NCBI GenBank assembly: GCA_016786495.1
Contig: JAEUUJ010000083.1
Span: forward strand, 95,301-159,300
From: Cyclobacteriaceae bacterium
GTDB taxonomy: Bacteria; Bacteroidota; Bacteroidia; Cytophagales; Cyclobacteriaceae
Direction of reading: 5' to 3'
DNA length: 64,000 nt
Every line of letters begins with the position of its first letter. The stretch's first letter is position 1. Below the pieces are notes generated by a model. That model was not told the DNA's origin and did no database searches. It saw nothing but the letters and a program-made list of their open reading frames with translations. Position numbers and translations under genes: made by a program. Shown here piece by piece: positions 35,836 through 42,240 of this stretch.

Positions 35836-36419
35836 TTCCCTTTCCGTTGATCTTCAAAAAACAATTTCTTCAGTCGCTGCAAACACTTATACTTTTGGTT
35901 TTTTGCATTGTCAGCAGTGGTGTACCCGAACTTTTCGCGAATCAGCTCCATCGAAAAATCACGGATATAAAAATCCTCAATAATACTTCTGCACGGTTCG
36001 CCCAGCGCACGGAGCGACTCATGCATCCGTTCAAAACTCATTTCGCTTTGAAGCACCTCATCCATTTCATCTTCCAGGCCTTCGAAAAGTTCGCCCTCCG
36101 CAATGCTTACATCAAAGCGTCTCTTCTCAGACAGGCGTTTAAGCCATAACCTTCGGCACACCGCGTACAGATAGGTTTTGATTTTGCACGTTAATGCAAA
36201 ACCCGGCTGCTGCGCGCGCTCATAGAAAGCGATGACGGCTTCCTGGAAAACGTCCTTTGCCTCCTGCTCTGTGCCACTGTTCGAACAAACCAGGTGGACC
36301 GCCATCGGGTAATGCGTCTTATAGAGCTCACCCAACGCTGCCTGATTGTTTTTCCTGATTTCTGCGAGTATTAATTCGTCAAAATAGTTCGCCACAGCAG
36401 CAAAGTCGGTTTGATACAA
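35832..36419 (-). CDS. ECF sigma factor
   Basis: About 195 aa. Region 2 is visible (ALGELYKTHYPMAVHLV, EAKDVFQEAVIAFYERAQ, IKTYLYAVCRRLWLKRL) and region 4 is degenerate (RSIIEDFYIRDFSMELIREKFGYTTADNAKNQKYKCLQRLKKLF). The start is taken as the TTG at 36419, 23 nt downstream of a TATTTTTG -7 box; no ATG lies nearby in frame. It is followed, with ATGA overlap, by the anti-sigma/protease fusion. Probably an envelope-stress or surface-sensing regulator. Confidence 0.85.
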   Translation of the reverse strand: MYQTDFAAVANYFDELILAEIRKNNQAALGELYKTHYPMAVHLVCSNSGTEQEAKDVFQEAVIAFYERAQQPGFALTCKIKTYLYAVCRRLWLKRLSEKRRFDVSIAEGELFEGLEDEMDEVLQSEMSFERMHESLRALGEPCRSIIEDFYIRDFSMELIREKFGYTTADNAKNQKYKCLQRLKKLFFEDQRKGK

Positions 36420-36441
36420 TTTTCACTTCAAGGTAACCCGA

Positions 36442-36449
36442 CAAAAATA
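36442..36449 (-). promoter_or_regulatory. Candidate -7 box (TATTTTTG) for the ECF sigma operon
   Basis: Minus-strand exact TAnnTTTG match. The transcript would begin near 36436, giving a short leader to the TTG start at 36419. A CTTG lies about 23 nt upstream, slightly too far for a standard -33. Confidence 0.45.
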
Positions 36450-36511
36450 TGTTTTTCATTGGGTGACCTTGCCAAGTTTTCGGTATGAAGGCCAAATTTA
36501 AACCTGATATC

Positions 36512-36700
36512 ATGAAAAAATCATTGAAAATGGCCTTCGCTGCCGGGTTGTGTGCATTTTTTGCCTTAACCCTTACGTTCTGCGGACCAAAGCCCGCTGA
36601 GACAACTGAAAACAAAGACACCGTAGTGGTTGAGCCGGCTCCTGTTGACACTGTGGCGGCTGACACAACAAAAGCAGACACGACTGCGACAGCACAATAA
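36512..36700 (+). CDS. Small lipoprotein, Thr/Ala/Asp-rich (62 aa)
   Basis: I chose the ATG at 36512 (MKKSLKMAFAAGLCAFFALTLTFC) because it opens a lipoprotein signal; an in-frame ATG at 36485 adds nine residues. The mature part is low-complexity (ENKDTVVVEPAPVDTVAADT), rich in Thr, Asp and Val and likely unfolded. A perfect 12-bp terminator follows 4 nt after the stop, so it is a single-gene transcript. Role unknown. Confidence 0.65.
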   Translation: MKKSLKMAFAAGLCAFFALTLTFCGPKPAETTENKDTVVVEPAPVDTVAADTTKADTTATAQ

Positions 36701-36703
36701 GGT

Positions 36704-36731
36704 AAAAGCCGTTACTGCGTAACGGCTTTTT
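36704..36731 (+). terminator. Strong Rho-independent terminator
   Basis: AAAAGCCGTTAC (36704-36715) pairs perfectly with GTAACGGCTTTT (36719-36730) around a 3-nt loop, followed by T. It ends the small lipoprotein transcript. Confidence 0.85.
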
Positions 36732-36856
36732 CATTTCTACCCCGCTGGTCGACAAGCGGCTTCCACTTCCTTCTCCGCATTTCGTTTTCCTGAAATGCCG
36801 TTCTGATTTCTTTCAGTTTCCCGGATACGTTTCCAACGATTTAAACACACCCAACC

Positions 36857-37039
36857 ATGAAAACACGGATGATACCCCTTTGCCTTTTATTTCTTACGGC
36901 CGCCTGCGGAAAAAAAGTTGAAGAAGTTAATAAGACAGGCGATACTGTTGAAGATGCCGCTCCAATACAAACAGTCGCTGGACAGGCATCCCCGCAACAG
37001 GCGCTTCACGATCTATATTCGAACGGAAAAACAAATTGA
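36857..37039 (+). pseudogene. DUF4349 lipoprotein, 5' part before a frameshift
   Basis: 60 codons with a lipoprotein signal (MKTRMIPLCLLFLTAAC, Cys at 17) and a linker ending LYSNGKTN before a TGA at 37037. The next frame (37036 onward) carries the DUF4349 body without any signal peptide. The two fit together if one extra base is read at the A5 run 37027-37031 (GGA AAA AAC AAA TTG), giving a normal DUF4349 lipoprotein of about 279 aa. The cause may be an assembly error, a real deletion, or a -1 ribosomal slip on the A run. Confidence 0.65.
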
Positions 37040-37695
37040 TCAAAACGCTTGATTACCGATTCGAAGTGGACAACGTCAACAAGACAACGGAAGCCATTGA
37101 GCAGATTGTGAAAAAATATCCCGCCTATATATCGGACTCCAAAATGGAGCTTGAGAACCCAGTTTTGGAGAATACGCTTACCATTCGGGTCGAAAATGAA
37201 TTTTTTCAGGACGTGGTAAAGGAAATTGACCAACTGGCAAGATTCGTTAACTACCGAACGATCACGACAGAAGATGTTGCAAAAGAATTTGTCGACCTGG
37301 AGTCGCGCATAAAAACCAAACGACAGGTTGAAGAACGTTATGCAGAAATCCTCCGTAGCAAGGCAGGAACCATCGCTGAGGTACTGGCAGCAGAAGAGAA
37401 AATCGGGGAGTTACACGAAGAAATCGAAGCAGCCATCAGCCGAATAAACTACCTGAAAGACCAGGTTAGCTATAGCACAATCAACCTCGAATACTACCAG
37501 AAGATTACCCAACAGATCGCTAAAGAAGATGTATCTTCAACAGGAAACGATTTTAAAAGAGCACTTTCGGCAGGCTGGAACGGCATCGTGGGCTTTGCAC
37601 TTGCACTCGCATACATCTGGCCGGTGATTCTTGTGGCCTTCATCGGGGGCATGGTTTACCGGCTTCGCAAAAGAAGATTGCTTGTTGAGAATTAG
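37036..37695 (+). CDS. DUF4349 protein, 3' part after a frameshift
   Basis: 219 codons. LDYRFEVDNVNKTTEAIEQI is the typical start of DUF4349, followed by a long helical pair (SRIKTKRQVEERYAEIL, EIEAAISRINYLKDQVSYSTINLEY) and a C-terminal membrane segment (WNGIVGFALALAYIWPVILVAFIGGMVY). DUF4349 proteins are bacterial envelope proteins of unknown function anchored at both ends. Here the lipoprotein signal lies in the preceding frame, with a 4-nt overlap between the two frames at 37036-37039. Without the frameshift correction this part would start at a TTG and lack export signals. Confidence 0.75.
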   Translation: MIKTLDYRFEVDNVNKTTEAIEQIVKKYPAYISDSKMELENPVLENTLTIRVENEFFQDVVKEIDQLARFVNYRTITTEDVAKEFVDLESRIKTKRQVEERYAEILRSKAGTIAEVLAAEEKIGELHEEIEAAISRINYLKDQVSYSTINLEYYQKITQQIAKEDVSSTGNDFKRALSAGWNGIVGFALALAYIWPVILVAFIGGMVYRLRKRRLLVEN

Positions 37696-37734
37696 CACTT
37701 CACAAAAAAATAATTTTTCTAAATAACGTTTTCA

Positions 37735-37767
37735 CTTGTAAATAAAATCCGCGTTGATTTACCTTTG
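37735..37767 (+). promoter_or_regulatory. Promoter of a short leader RNA
   Basis: CTTG (37735-37738) and TACCTTTG (37760-37767) with a 21-nt spacer fit a Bacteroidota promoter. Transcription would start near 37773. It drives a terminated leader upstream of the TPR-rtcB-TPR genes. Confidence 0.6.
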
Positions 37768-37772
37768 CATCA

Positions 37773-37902
37773 TGCTCGTAGTAAAAGCATCATATCGATT
37801 TAGCACCGCACCGAATAGTGATATTCTGTGTAAGCCGCGGATTTTCAGTTAATCACATGTTGTGATCCTCCACTGAAAAGCCCGGCACCGTCCGGGTTTT
37901 TT
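37773..37902 (+). ncRNA. Candidate structured leader RNA or attenuator upstream of TPR-rtcB-TPR
   Basis: About 130 nt between a good promoter and a Rho-independent terminator. TTTTCAGT (37842-37849) pairs with ACTGAAAA (37872-37879), enclosing TCAC/GTGA, and the terminator stem GCCCGG/CCGGG (37880-37896) follows with six T. A 26-codon ORF (37772-37852, MLVVKASYRFSTAPNSDILC...) starts at or near the transcript start and ends inside the first stem; it has no obvious run of one amino acid. It may be an attenuator for the rtcB operon or a separate small RNA. It matches no RNA family that I can name. Confidence 0.5.
37880..37902 (+). terminator. Rho-independent terminator of the leader RNA
   Basis: GCCCGG-CACCGT-CCGGG followed by six T (37897-37902). 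It lies between the leader promoter and the first TPR gene, about 95 nt before that gene. Confidence 0.75.
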
Positions 37903-37933
37903 GTTTTTTAACCCGAATCAATAAAAAACAAAA

Positions 37934-37999
37934 ATGTCTGAAAAGACACTGGCATTGCTTTGCCTTTTGCGAAGCAAGCCCACTAAAACAGATAAATGA
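37934..37999 (+). CDS. Micro ORF (21 aa) overlapping the first TPR gene start
   Basis: ATG at 37934 reads MSEKTLALLCLLRSKPTKTD K and stops with TGA at 37997, overlapping the ATG at 37996 of the TPR gene (ATGA). The spacing suggests translational coupling to the TPR protein. It may be a real leader peptide or chance; there is no comparative evidence. Confidence 0.3.
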   Translation: MSEKTLALLCLLRSKPTKTDK

Positions 38000-38535
38000 T
38001 TATAAAAAATAGTATGTCAGCGAAAGCTGATGCAACACAAATGGAAAAGATTCATTGGATGGAAGAATACCTGGAAGAAGGGTTGCGGCTCGCGGCTGAA
38101 GAAGGCCATGAGCCTGCGCTCAAACTTCTGGAGAAGCTTTTGTATGATGAGCCGGGTTATTCCCGGCTGCATCATGCACTGGGCATCGTGTATTTTTACT
38201 ATGCAGATAAGCTCGAACTGGCCGAGAAACATTTCCGGCTTGCGATACAGTTCGACTCACGCTTTGCCGAACCCTATTGGTACCTCGGCAAATTGCTAAG
38301 TGATGACGAACGATTAGACGAAGCGATTGATGTATATAAAAATGGCATGAACGCCAAACGGGCTCGAAAAGCAGAGCTCTTGAATGAAGCCGGGCGCGCG
38401 TATGAATTGAAAAAGAAATTCAAAACGGCCATCCGGCACTATAAGAAGGCGCTGGGCTATTCTGCAGAATTGTGGAATTGCCTGGTAATTGAACAAAGTA
38501 TTAAACGTTGCAAACGCAAACAGAAACAACAGTAA
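37996..38535 (+). CDS. TPR protein A, upstream of rtcB
   Basis: About 179 aa from 37996; in-frame ATGs at 38014 and 38041 are also possible, and 38041 (MEKIHWMEEYLEEG) aligns best with its paralogue. It has tandem TPR-like helices (ALKLLEKLLYDEPGYSRLHHALGIVYFYY, AEKHFRLAIQFDSRFAEPYWYLGKLL, AIDVYKNGMNAKRARKAELLNEAGRAYE) and a basic C-terminus (IKRCKRKQKQQ). No signal peptide, so cytoplasmic. The gene after rtcB encodes a clear paralogue with the same EYL-x-EGL / LLYDEPGY / IKRC pattern. The cluster TPR-rtcB-TPR suggests a scaffold or RNA-end-recognition role with the ligase, which is inference. Confidence 0.8.
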   Translation: MIIKNSMSAKADATQMEKIHWMEEYLEEGLRLAAEEGHEPALKLLEKLLYDEPGYSRLHHALGIVYFYYADKLELAEKHFRLAIQFDSRFAEPYWYLGKLLSDDERLDEAIDVYKNGMNAKRARKAELLNEAGRAYELKKKFKTAIRHYKKALGYSAELWNCLVIEQSIKRCKRKQKQQ

Positions 38536-38551
38536 CGTCTTGCAGGCAAGA

Positions 38552-38560
38552 CAGAAAGGA
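38552..38560 (+). promoter_or_regulatory. Shine-Dalgarno sequence of rtcB (AGAAAGGAG)
   Basis: AGAAAGGAG ends 6 nt before the ATG at 38567. Most genes here, as in Bacteroidota generally, lack a Shine-Dalgarno sequence. This one fixes the start at 38567 although the frame is open upstream to 38489. Confidence 0.6.
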
Positions 38561-38566
38561 GTTCGT

Positions 38567-39982
38567 ATGAAACGAAAAATGTTAAGTGGAAAGGATTTGA
38601 TCAAAATCGGTTACCCGGAGGGCAAAGCAGTCGGCATTGCCATCAATACCGTTTTGAAATATTTCCGCAGAAGCGAAAAGGAAGAAATCTTTTCGATGCT
38701 GAAGGCTGTATTGGCCGATCCGAAAAAATTTGTGGATGACTCAATCTGGAATAAAACCGCATTGGCCCTGGTGCCCAGCGAGAAAAAATCGCGTGTTCAC
38801 GAATTGCTGAAGAACCGGATTGAATATCCGATTTACGGAGCGGCAGAAATCGAAGAAGGTGCACGTAACCAGATGGAAATCGCCATGAAGCTGCCGGTAA
38901 CGGTGGCCGGTGCACTAATGCCTGATGCGCATCAGGGTTATGGGCTGCCAATCGGTGGGGTACTCGCAACAGACAATGTTGTGATTCCCTACGGGGTAGG
39001 CGTTGATATCGGCTGCAGAATGTGTTTAAGCGCGTATCCGCTGGATGAAAAATTCCTCGAACGGCACCGCGCAAACCTCAAGCAGATATTGGTTGACAAC
39101 ACCCGTTTTGGATACGAAAAGTTTCAGCGCGCAAAAGATCACGAAGTGCTGTACCATAAAGCTTTCGATGAAATTCCGGTTGTACGGAACCTGCGGGGAA
39201 AAGCGATTGCGCAAATCGGTTCATCCGGAAGCGGTAATCACTTCGTGGAGTTCGGGTTGATGATGCTGCACGGGAACAACGAATGGAATTTGCCAGCCGG
39301 GCAATATCTATCCGTGCTTTCACACTCCGGTTCGCGCGGGTTGGGCGCAGAGATCGCCCGGCATTACACGCGCGTTGCAAAACAGGTTTGCCTGTTGCCC
39401 GGTCAGGCGTCAAGCCTCGCATGGCTCGACCTGAACACGGAAGCAGGGCAGGAATACTGGATTGCCATGAATCTTGCAGGTGATTACGCATCGGCCAATC
39501 ATCACCAGATTCATGAACGAATCGCACAGGCGTTAGGTGAAAAGCATCTGTTGATGGTCGAGAACCACCACAACTTTGCCTGGAAAGAAAAATTACCTGA
39601 CGGTACTGAGGTGATTGTTCACCGCAAAGGTGCTACTCCGGCCGGTGAAGGTGTACTTGGAATTATTCCGGGTTCGATGACTGCACCGGGTTTCGTAGTG
39701 AAAGGAAAAGGCAACGCATCGTCTCTTAATTCCGCTTCGCATGGAGCAGGGCGATTGATGTCGCGCGGAGTCGCCAAGCAAAGCATCACGAATAAAATGG
39801 TGAAGCAGGAATTGGCGAAACACGAGGTCGATTTACTGGGCGGTGGACTGGACGAAGCGCCCATGGCGTACAAAGACATCCGCCAGGTGATGAAACACCA
39901 GACCGATCTGGTGGAAGTGCTCGGAGAATTTACTCCGAAGATTGTAAGAATGTGTGGCGATGATTCAGCCGCAGAAGACTGA
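38567..39982 (+). CDS. rtcB: RNA-splicing ligase RtcB
   Basis: About 471 aa from the ATG at 38567, placed 6 nt after a good AGAAAGGAG ribosome site. RtcB motifs: ALMPDAHQGYGLPIGGV, GVGVDIGCRMC (metal-binding Cys), IGSSGSGNHFVEF (His), LSHSGSRGLG (His), ENHHNF, HRKGATPAGEG, and SASHGAGRLMSR with the His that is guanylated. It joins RNA 3'-phosphate or 2',3'-cyclic phosphate ends to 5'-OH ends using GTP and manganese. No archease, RtcA or RtcR gene is nearby; instead it is flanked by two paralogous TPR genes. Confidence 0.95.
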   Translation: MKRKMLSGKDLIKIGYPEGKAVGIAINTVLKYFRRSEKEEIFSMLKAVLADPKKFVDDSIWNKTALALVPSEKKSRVHELLKNRIEYPIYGAAEIEEGARNQMEIAMKLPVTVAGALMPDAHQGYGLPIGGVLATDNVVIPYGVGVDIGCRMCLSAYPLDEKFLERHRANLKQILVDNTRFGYEKFQRAKDHEVLYHKAFDEIPVVRNLRGKAIAQIGSSGSGNHFVEFGLMMLHGNNEWNLPAGQYLSVLSHSGSRGLGAEIARHYTRVAKQVCLLPGQASSLAWLDLNTEAGQEYWIAMNLAGDYASANHHQIHERIAQALGEKHLLMVENHHNFAWKEKLPDGTEVIVHRKGATPAGEGVLGIIPGSMTAPGFVVKGKGNASSLNSASHGAGRLMSRGVAKQSITNKMVKQELAKHEVDLLGGGLDEAPMAYKDIRQVMKHQTDLVEVLGEFTPKIVRMCGDDSAAED

Positions 39983-40048
39983 TCCGAAACTGAGGTGCAT
40001 GGCATGACCCGGTTTCGGGTTAGCATGGACTAACGTTTTTGAAAAGTG

Positions 40049-40552
40049 ATGACACATATTGAATGGATTGAAAAATACTTGCAGGAAGCAGAGAAGCTGA
40101 TTTACGAAAATAAAATCGAAGAAGGTTTTCGGATCATGAAAGATCTGTTGTACGAAGAACCAGGCTATGGAAGCCTGCACAACCACCTCGGCTGGGCGTA
40201 CATGTATTACACCGGTGCCGATGGAATGGCAGAACTTCACCTGAAGATGGCGATTAAGTTCAACAGCGAATTTGCGCCAGCCTATCAACACCTGGGTACG
40301 TTACTGATCCGCATGGGTCGGTACGATGAAGCATTGGAGTACCTGGCAATTGGCTTGACCAAATACAACGCCAACCGTACGATGGTGCTGGAAAAAATCG
40401 CCAGTGTGTATGAATTGAAAAAGGATTACACCCAGGCGATCCGTACCTATAAAGAAGCGCTGGCTTCAACAACCGGCTTAGATGCAAACACCTACACCGA
40501 GGCCATTAAACGTTGTCGCAAAAAAAGGTGGGTGTTGATGTTTACATTTTAA
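40049..40552 (+). CDS. TPR protein B, downstream of rtcB
   Basis: About 167 aa; I take the ATG at 40049 rather than the GTG at 40046. It has tandem TPR helices (MTHIEWIEKYLQEAEKLIY, MKDLLYEEPGYGSLHNHLGWAYMYY, MAELHLKMAIKFNSEFAPAYQHLGTLL, YDEALEYLAIGLTKYN, YTQAIRTYKEAL). It aligns along its length with the TPR protein on the other side of rtcB (shared LLY-D/E-EPGY, YELKKxY/F, AIKRC). A GTTAG/CTAAC hairpin lies in the 66-nt gap after rtcB. A strong hairpin follows 2 nt after its stop. Confidence 0.85.
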   Translation: MTHIEWIEKYLQEAEKLIYENKIEEGFRIMKDLLYEEPGYGSLHNHLGWAYMYYTGADGMAELHLKMAIKFNSEFAPAYQHLGTLLIRMGRYDEALEYLAIGLTKYNANRTMVLEKIASVYELKKDYTQAIRTYKEALASTTGLDANTYTEAIKRCRKKRWVLMFTF

Positions 40553-40553
40553 C

Positions 40554-40580
40554 CCCTGGTCTGCGCGATGCAGGCCAGGG
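40554..40580 (+). terminator. Long hairpin after TPR protein B (terminator-like)
   Basis: CCCTGGTCTGC pairs with GCAGGCCAGGG (11 bp with one G-U) around a 5-nt loop. It lacks a U-tract but sits 2 nt after the stop codon, so it is probably the end of the rtcB operon. A GTGTG motif, the usual 5' end of group II introns, begins 4 nt later. Confidence 0.5.
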
Positions 40581-40583
40581 AAA

Positions 40584-40850
40584 GTGTGAACCAGCACATA
40601 CATGGTTTGATACAGACCAGCGATTTTGAAAAGTCAGGGGTATCAGATCACGTTAGGAGATCAAGCTAACTAAGTAGAAGCATAGCTCTGAAAAAGCTAA
40701 GGATCCGGAGCGTTACCGGGGGTCTCCACATAGCCAGCCTGCCGAAAGGCAGGGGCAAGACGCTATAATTTGTAGATGATCAGTGCCGGTGGTACAATAG
40801 CATAGTCGCTGACAAATGCGCTTTGATGACAATCGTCAGAGAGATCGAGG
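40584..40850 (+). mobile_element. Non-coding structured region resembling the 5' part of a group II intron
   Basis: Starts with GTGTGAACC (GUGYG is the group II intron 5' end). It contains many local hairpins: AACCA/TGGTT, TAGCT/AGCTA (near 40682-40698) and CCTGCC-GAAA-GGCAGG (40738-40753), a GNRA-capped stem. Phrases such as GATCCGGAGCGTTACCGG and GGTACAATAGCATAG look to me like domain I-III sequence of bacterial group II introns. It lies right behind a terminator-like hairpin, the usual target of class C introns. No reverse transcriptase and no domain V are visible, so at best it is a truncated remnant. No long ORF covers it. The identity rests on memory of intron sequences and needs a covariance search. 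Confidence 0.4.
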
Positions 40851-40855
40851 TTAAA

Positions 40856-40875
40856 GCCTGCCTTTGCCGGCAGGC
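40856..40875. repeat. Short GC-rich palindrome (REP-like)
   Basis: GCCTGCC (40856) pairs with GGCAGGC (40869) around TTTGCC. The same CCTGCC/GGCAGG unit occurs at 40738-40753. It may be a dispersed repeat unit or part of the structured RNA region. Confidence 0.45.
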
Positions 40876-40924
40876 AGGCCCTCCGTACCACAGAATATTT
40901 TCTATTTTAGTGAAAATATCCCCT

Positions 40925-41470
40925 ATGAGAATTAAGGACTTCTTTCGGTTAGCCATAAAACTTTTCGGCTTGTACGCTCTGATATTTGCGTTGTTTACCG
41001 TGTTCCCACAAATGTTTGCTTATGTGGTTAGTGTACTTACAGGTTCGACTGAATTGTATTCAATCTTGTGGACCGTTGGTGTCGGTGGTGCACTCCTCTC
41101 ATTTTATCTTTTTCTGGTATTTCAGCCGGACTGGACTATTCGCAAACTCAAGTTGGACAAGAACTTTGATTCGGAGCAGATAGAGTTTGGAGCCCTTGAT
41201 CCCAAAGCGCTTCTGGGTATCGGCATAATTTTAATTGGTGGATTCATCATAATTGAAAACGTTGGTCTGTTTTTGAGTAACTCATTTTACTTCGTCAAGA
41301 GCATCGTAGCCACCTCGGATGAAGTTCGAATGCTATCAGCGCACGAATATGATACAAAGCGATTTGTGTTGAACCTTTTGAATATCATCATCGGCTATTT
41401 GCTCATCACGAACTTCCGGTTTCTCAGCAATATGCTCCTTTCCAAAAAAGAAGAAGATCAACACGTTTAA
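40925..41470 (+). CDS. Hypothetical four-helix membrane protein
   Basis: About 181 aa from the ATG at 40925 (MRIKDFFRLAIKLFGLYALIF); the frame is open upstream to 40823, but that part runs through the structured repeat region. Four hydrophobic segments are visible (about 13-35, 45-66, 98-122, 150-168), with a charged loop between the second and third. No family recognised. It is isolated on both sides. Confidence 0.6.
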   Translation: MRIKDFFRLAIKLFGLYALIFALFTVFPQMFAYVVSVLTGSTELYSILWTVGVGGALLSFYLFLVFQPDWTIRKLKLDKNFDSEQIEFGALDPKALLGIGIILIGGFIIIENVGLFLSNSFYFVKSIVATSDEVRMLSAHEYDTKRFVLNLLNIIIGYLLITNFRFLSNMLLSKKEEDQHV

Positions 41471-41624
41471 CTGCAACGGGTCTTTGCTTGTGAATTAAAA
41501 AAAGCTCACCGGCCGGCGTGGCCCAAATCCGGGAATGTGTCGAGAATAGCATTTAAATGCACGTCCCCGTTTATGGAAAACGGCAGGCAATTGCATCTCA
41601 CAATCACTACCAGCTGAAAAAACC

Positions 41625-42047
41625 ATGAAAAACCCGGTTTCACTCACAATTCCCAAGCCCGGACTGGCGAAATGGGGCAATTTCAACCACACCACACTGG
41701 TGCGGGCAGAGCTGTTCCGCGGAAGCGAAAATGATAAAGTTGCCGTAAAAACGATTGAGGGAATTGTGCGTTCGGCTCACGATTTATCTGCACTTGCCGG
41801 GATTTCTGTAAAATTGAAAGGTACTAACCTGGAAGCACAAACTGACAGCAATGGCTGGTTCTCGATGCTGATTGAAAGACCTTCTGTCCACGACATCCTG
41901 ATATTCACCTCAGCGGGATTCAGAACCACGCATCTTGCAATCGACAATGAAGATTTCCTGCACGTTAATCTCAAAGTTGCCGAGCAGGAAAAAATTTCCA
42001 GTGGCTCGAAACTCAAAAAGTTCTTTTCGTTCAGGAAGGATTTCTAA
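41625..42047 (+). CDS. Small protein with carboxypeptidase-regulatory-like domain
   Basis: 140 aa without a clear signal peptide. Residues about 45-115 (VKTIEGIVRSAHDLSALAGISVKLKGTNLEAQTDSNGWFSMLI) match the Ig-like CarboxypepD_reg domain found at the N-terminus of TonB receptors and surface proteins. It ends in a basic tail (SKLKKFFSFRKDF). The lack of a signal peptide is odd for this fold. It overlaps the convergent small membrane gene by 4 nt. Confidence 0.65.
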   Translation: MKNPVSLTIPKPGLAKWGNFNHTTLVRAELFRGSENDKVAVKTIEGIVRSAHDLSALAGISVKLKGTNLEAQTDSNGWFSMLIERPSVHDILIFTSAGFRTTHLAIDNEDFLHVNLKVAEQEKISSGSKLKKFFSFRKDF

Positions 42048-42229
42048 ACTTCGTCTGTATCGCGTCTCTGTTTCAGCAAGCCAATTCCGGAAACAAAAAA
42101 GATAAACCCGAGAATGGCGAATGCCCACGGACTGACCGCCACGAGATTGGGACCAGAGATTCCCATAACTCCTACTATCAATCCTACGATGCCGATTAGC
42201 ACGAGCACCAACGCTAATATTTTGATCAT
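42044..42229 (-). CDS. Small two-helix membrane protein (61 aa)
   Basis: Two hydrophobic segments (ILALVLVLIGIVGLIVGVMG and PWAFAILGFIFFVSGIGLL) and a charged tail (KQRRDTDEV). It resembles DUF3185-like small membrane proteins but I cannot be sure. It lies 11 nt downstream of the M28 peptidase gene on the same strand and is probably co-transcribed with it. Confidence 0.6.
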   Translation of the reverse strand: MIKILALVLVLIGIVGLIVGVMGISGPNLVAVSPWAFAILGFIFFVSGIGLLKQRRDTDEV

Positions 42230-42240
42230 CTTTCTGCCGT

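Noticed and set aside
40823-40924. Open frame extending the four-helix membrane protein upstream
   Set aside because: It runs through the palindromic repeat and structured region; the ATG at 40925 starts a normal membrane protein.
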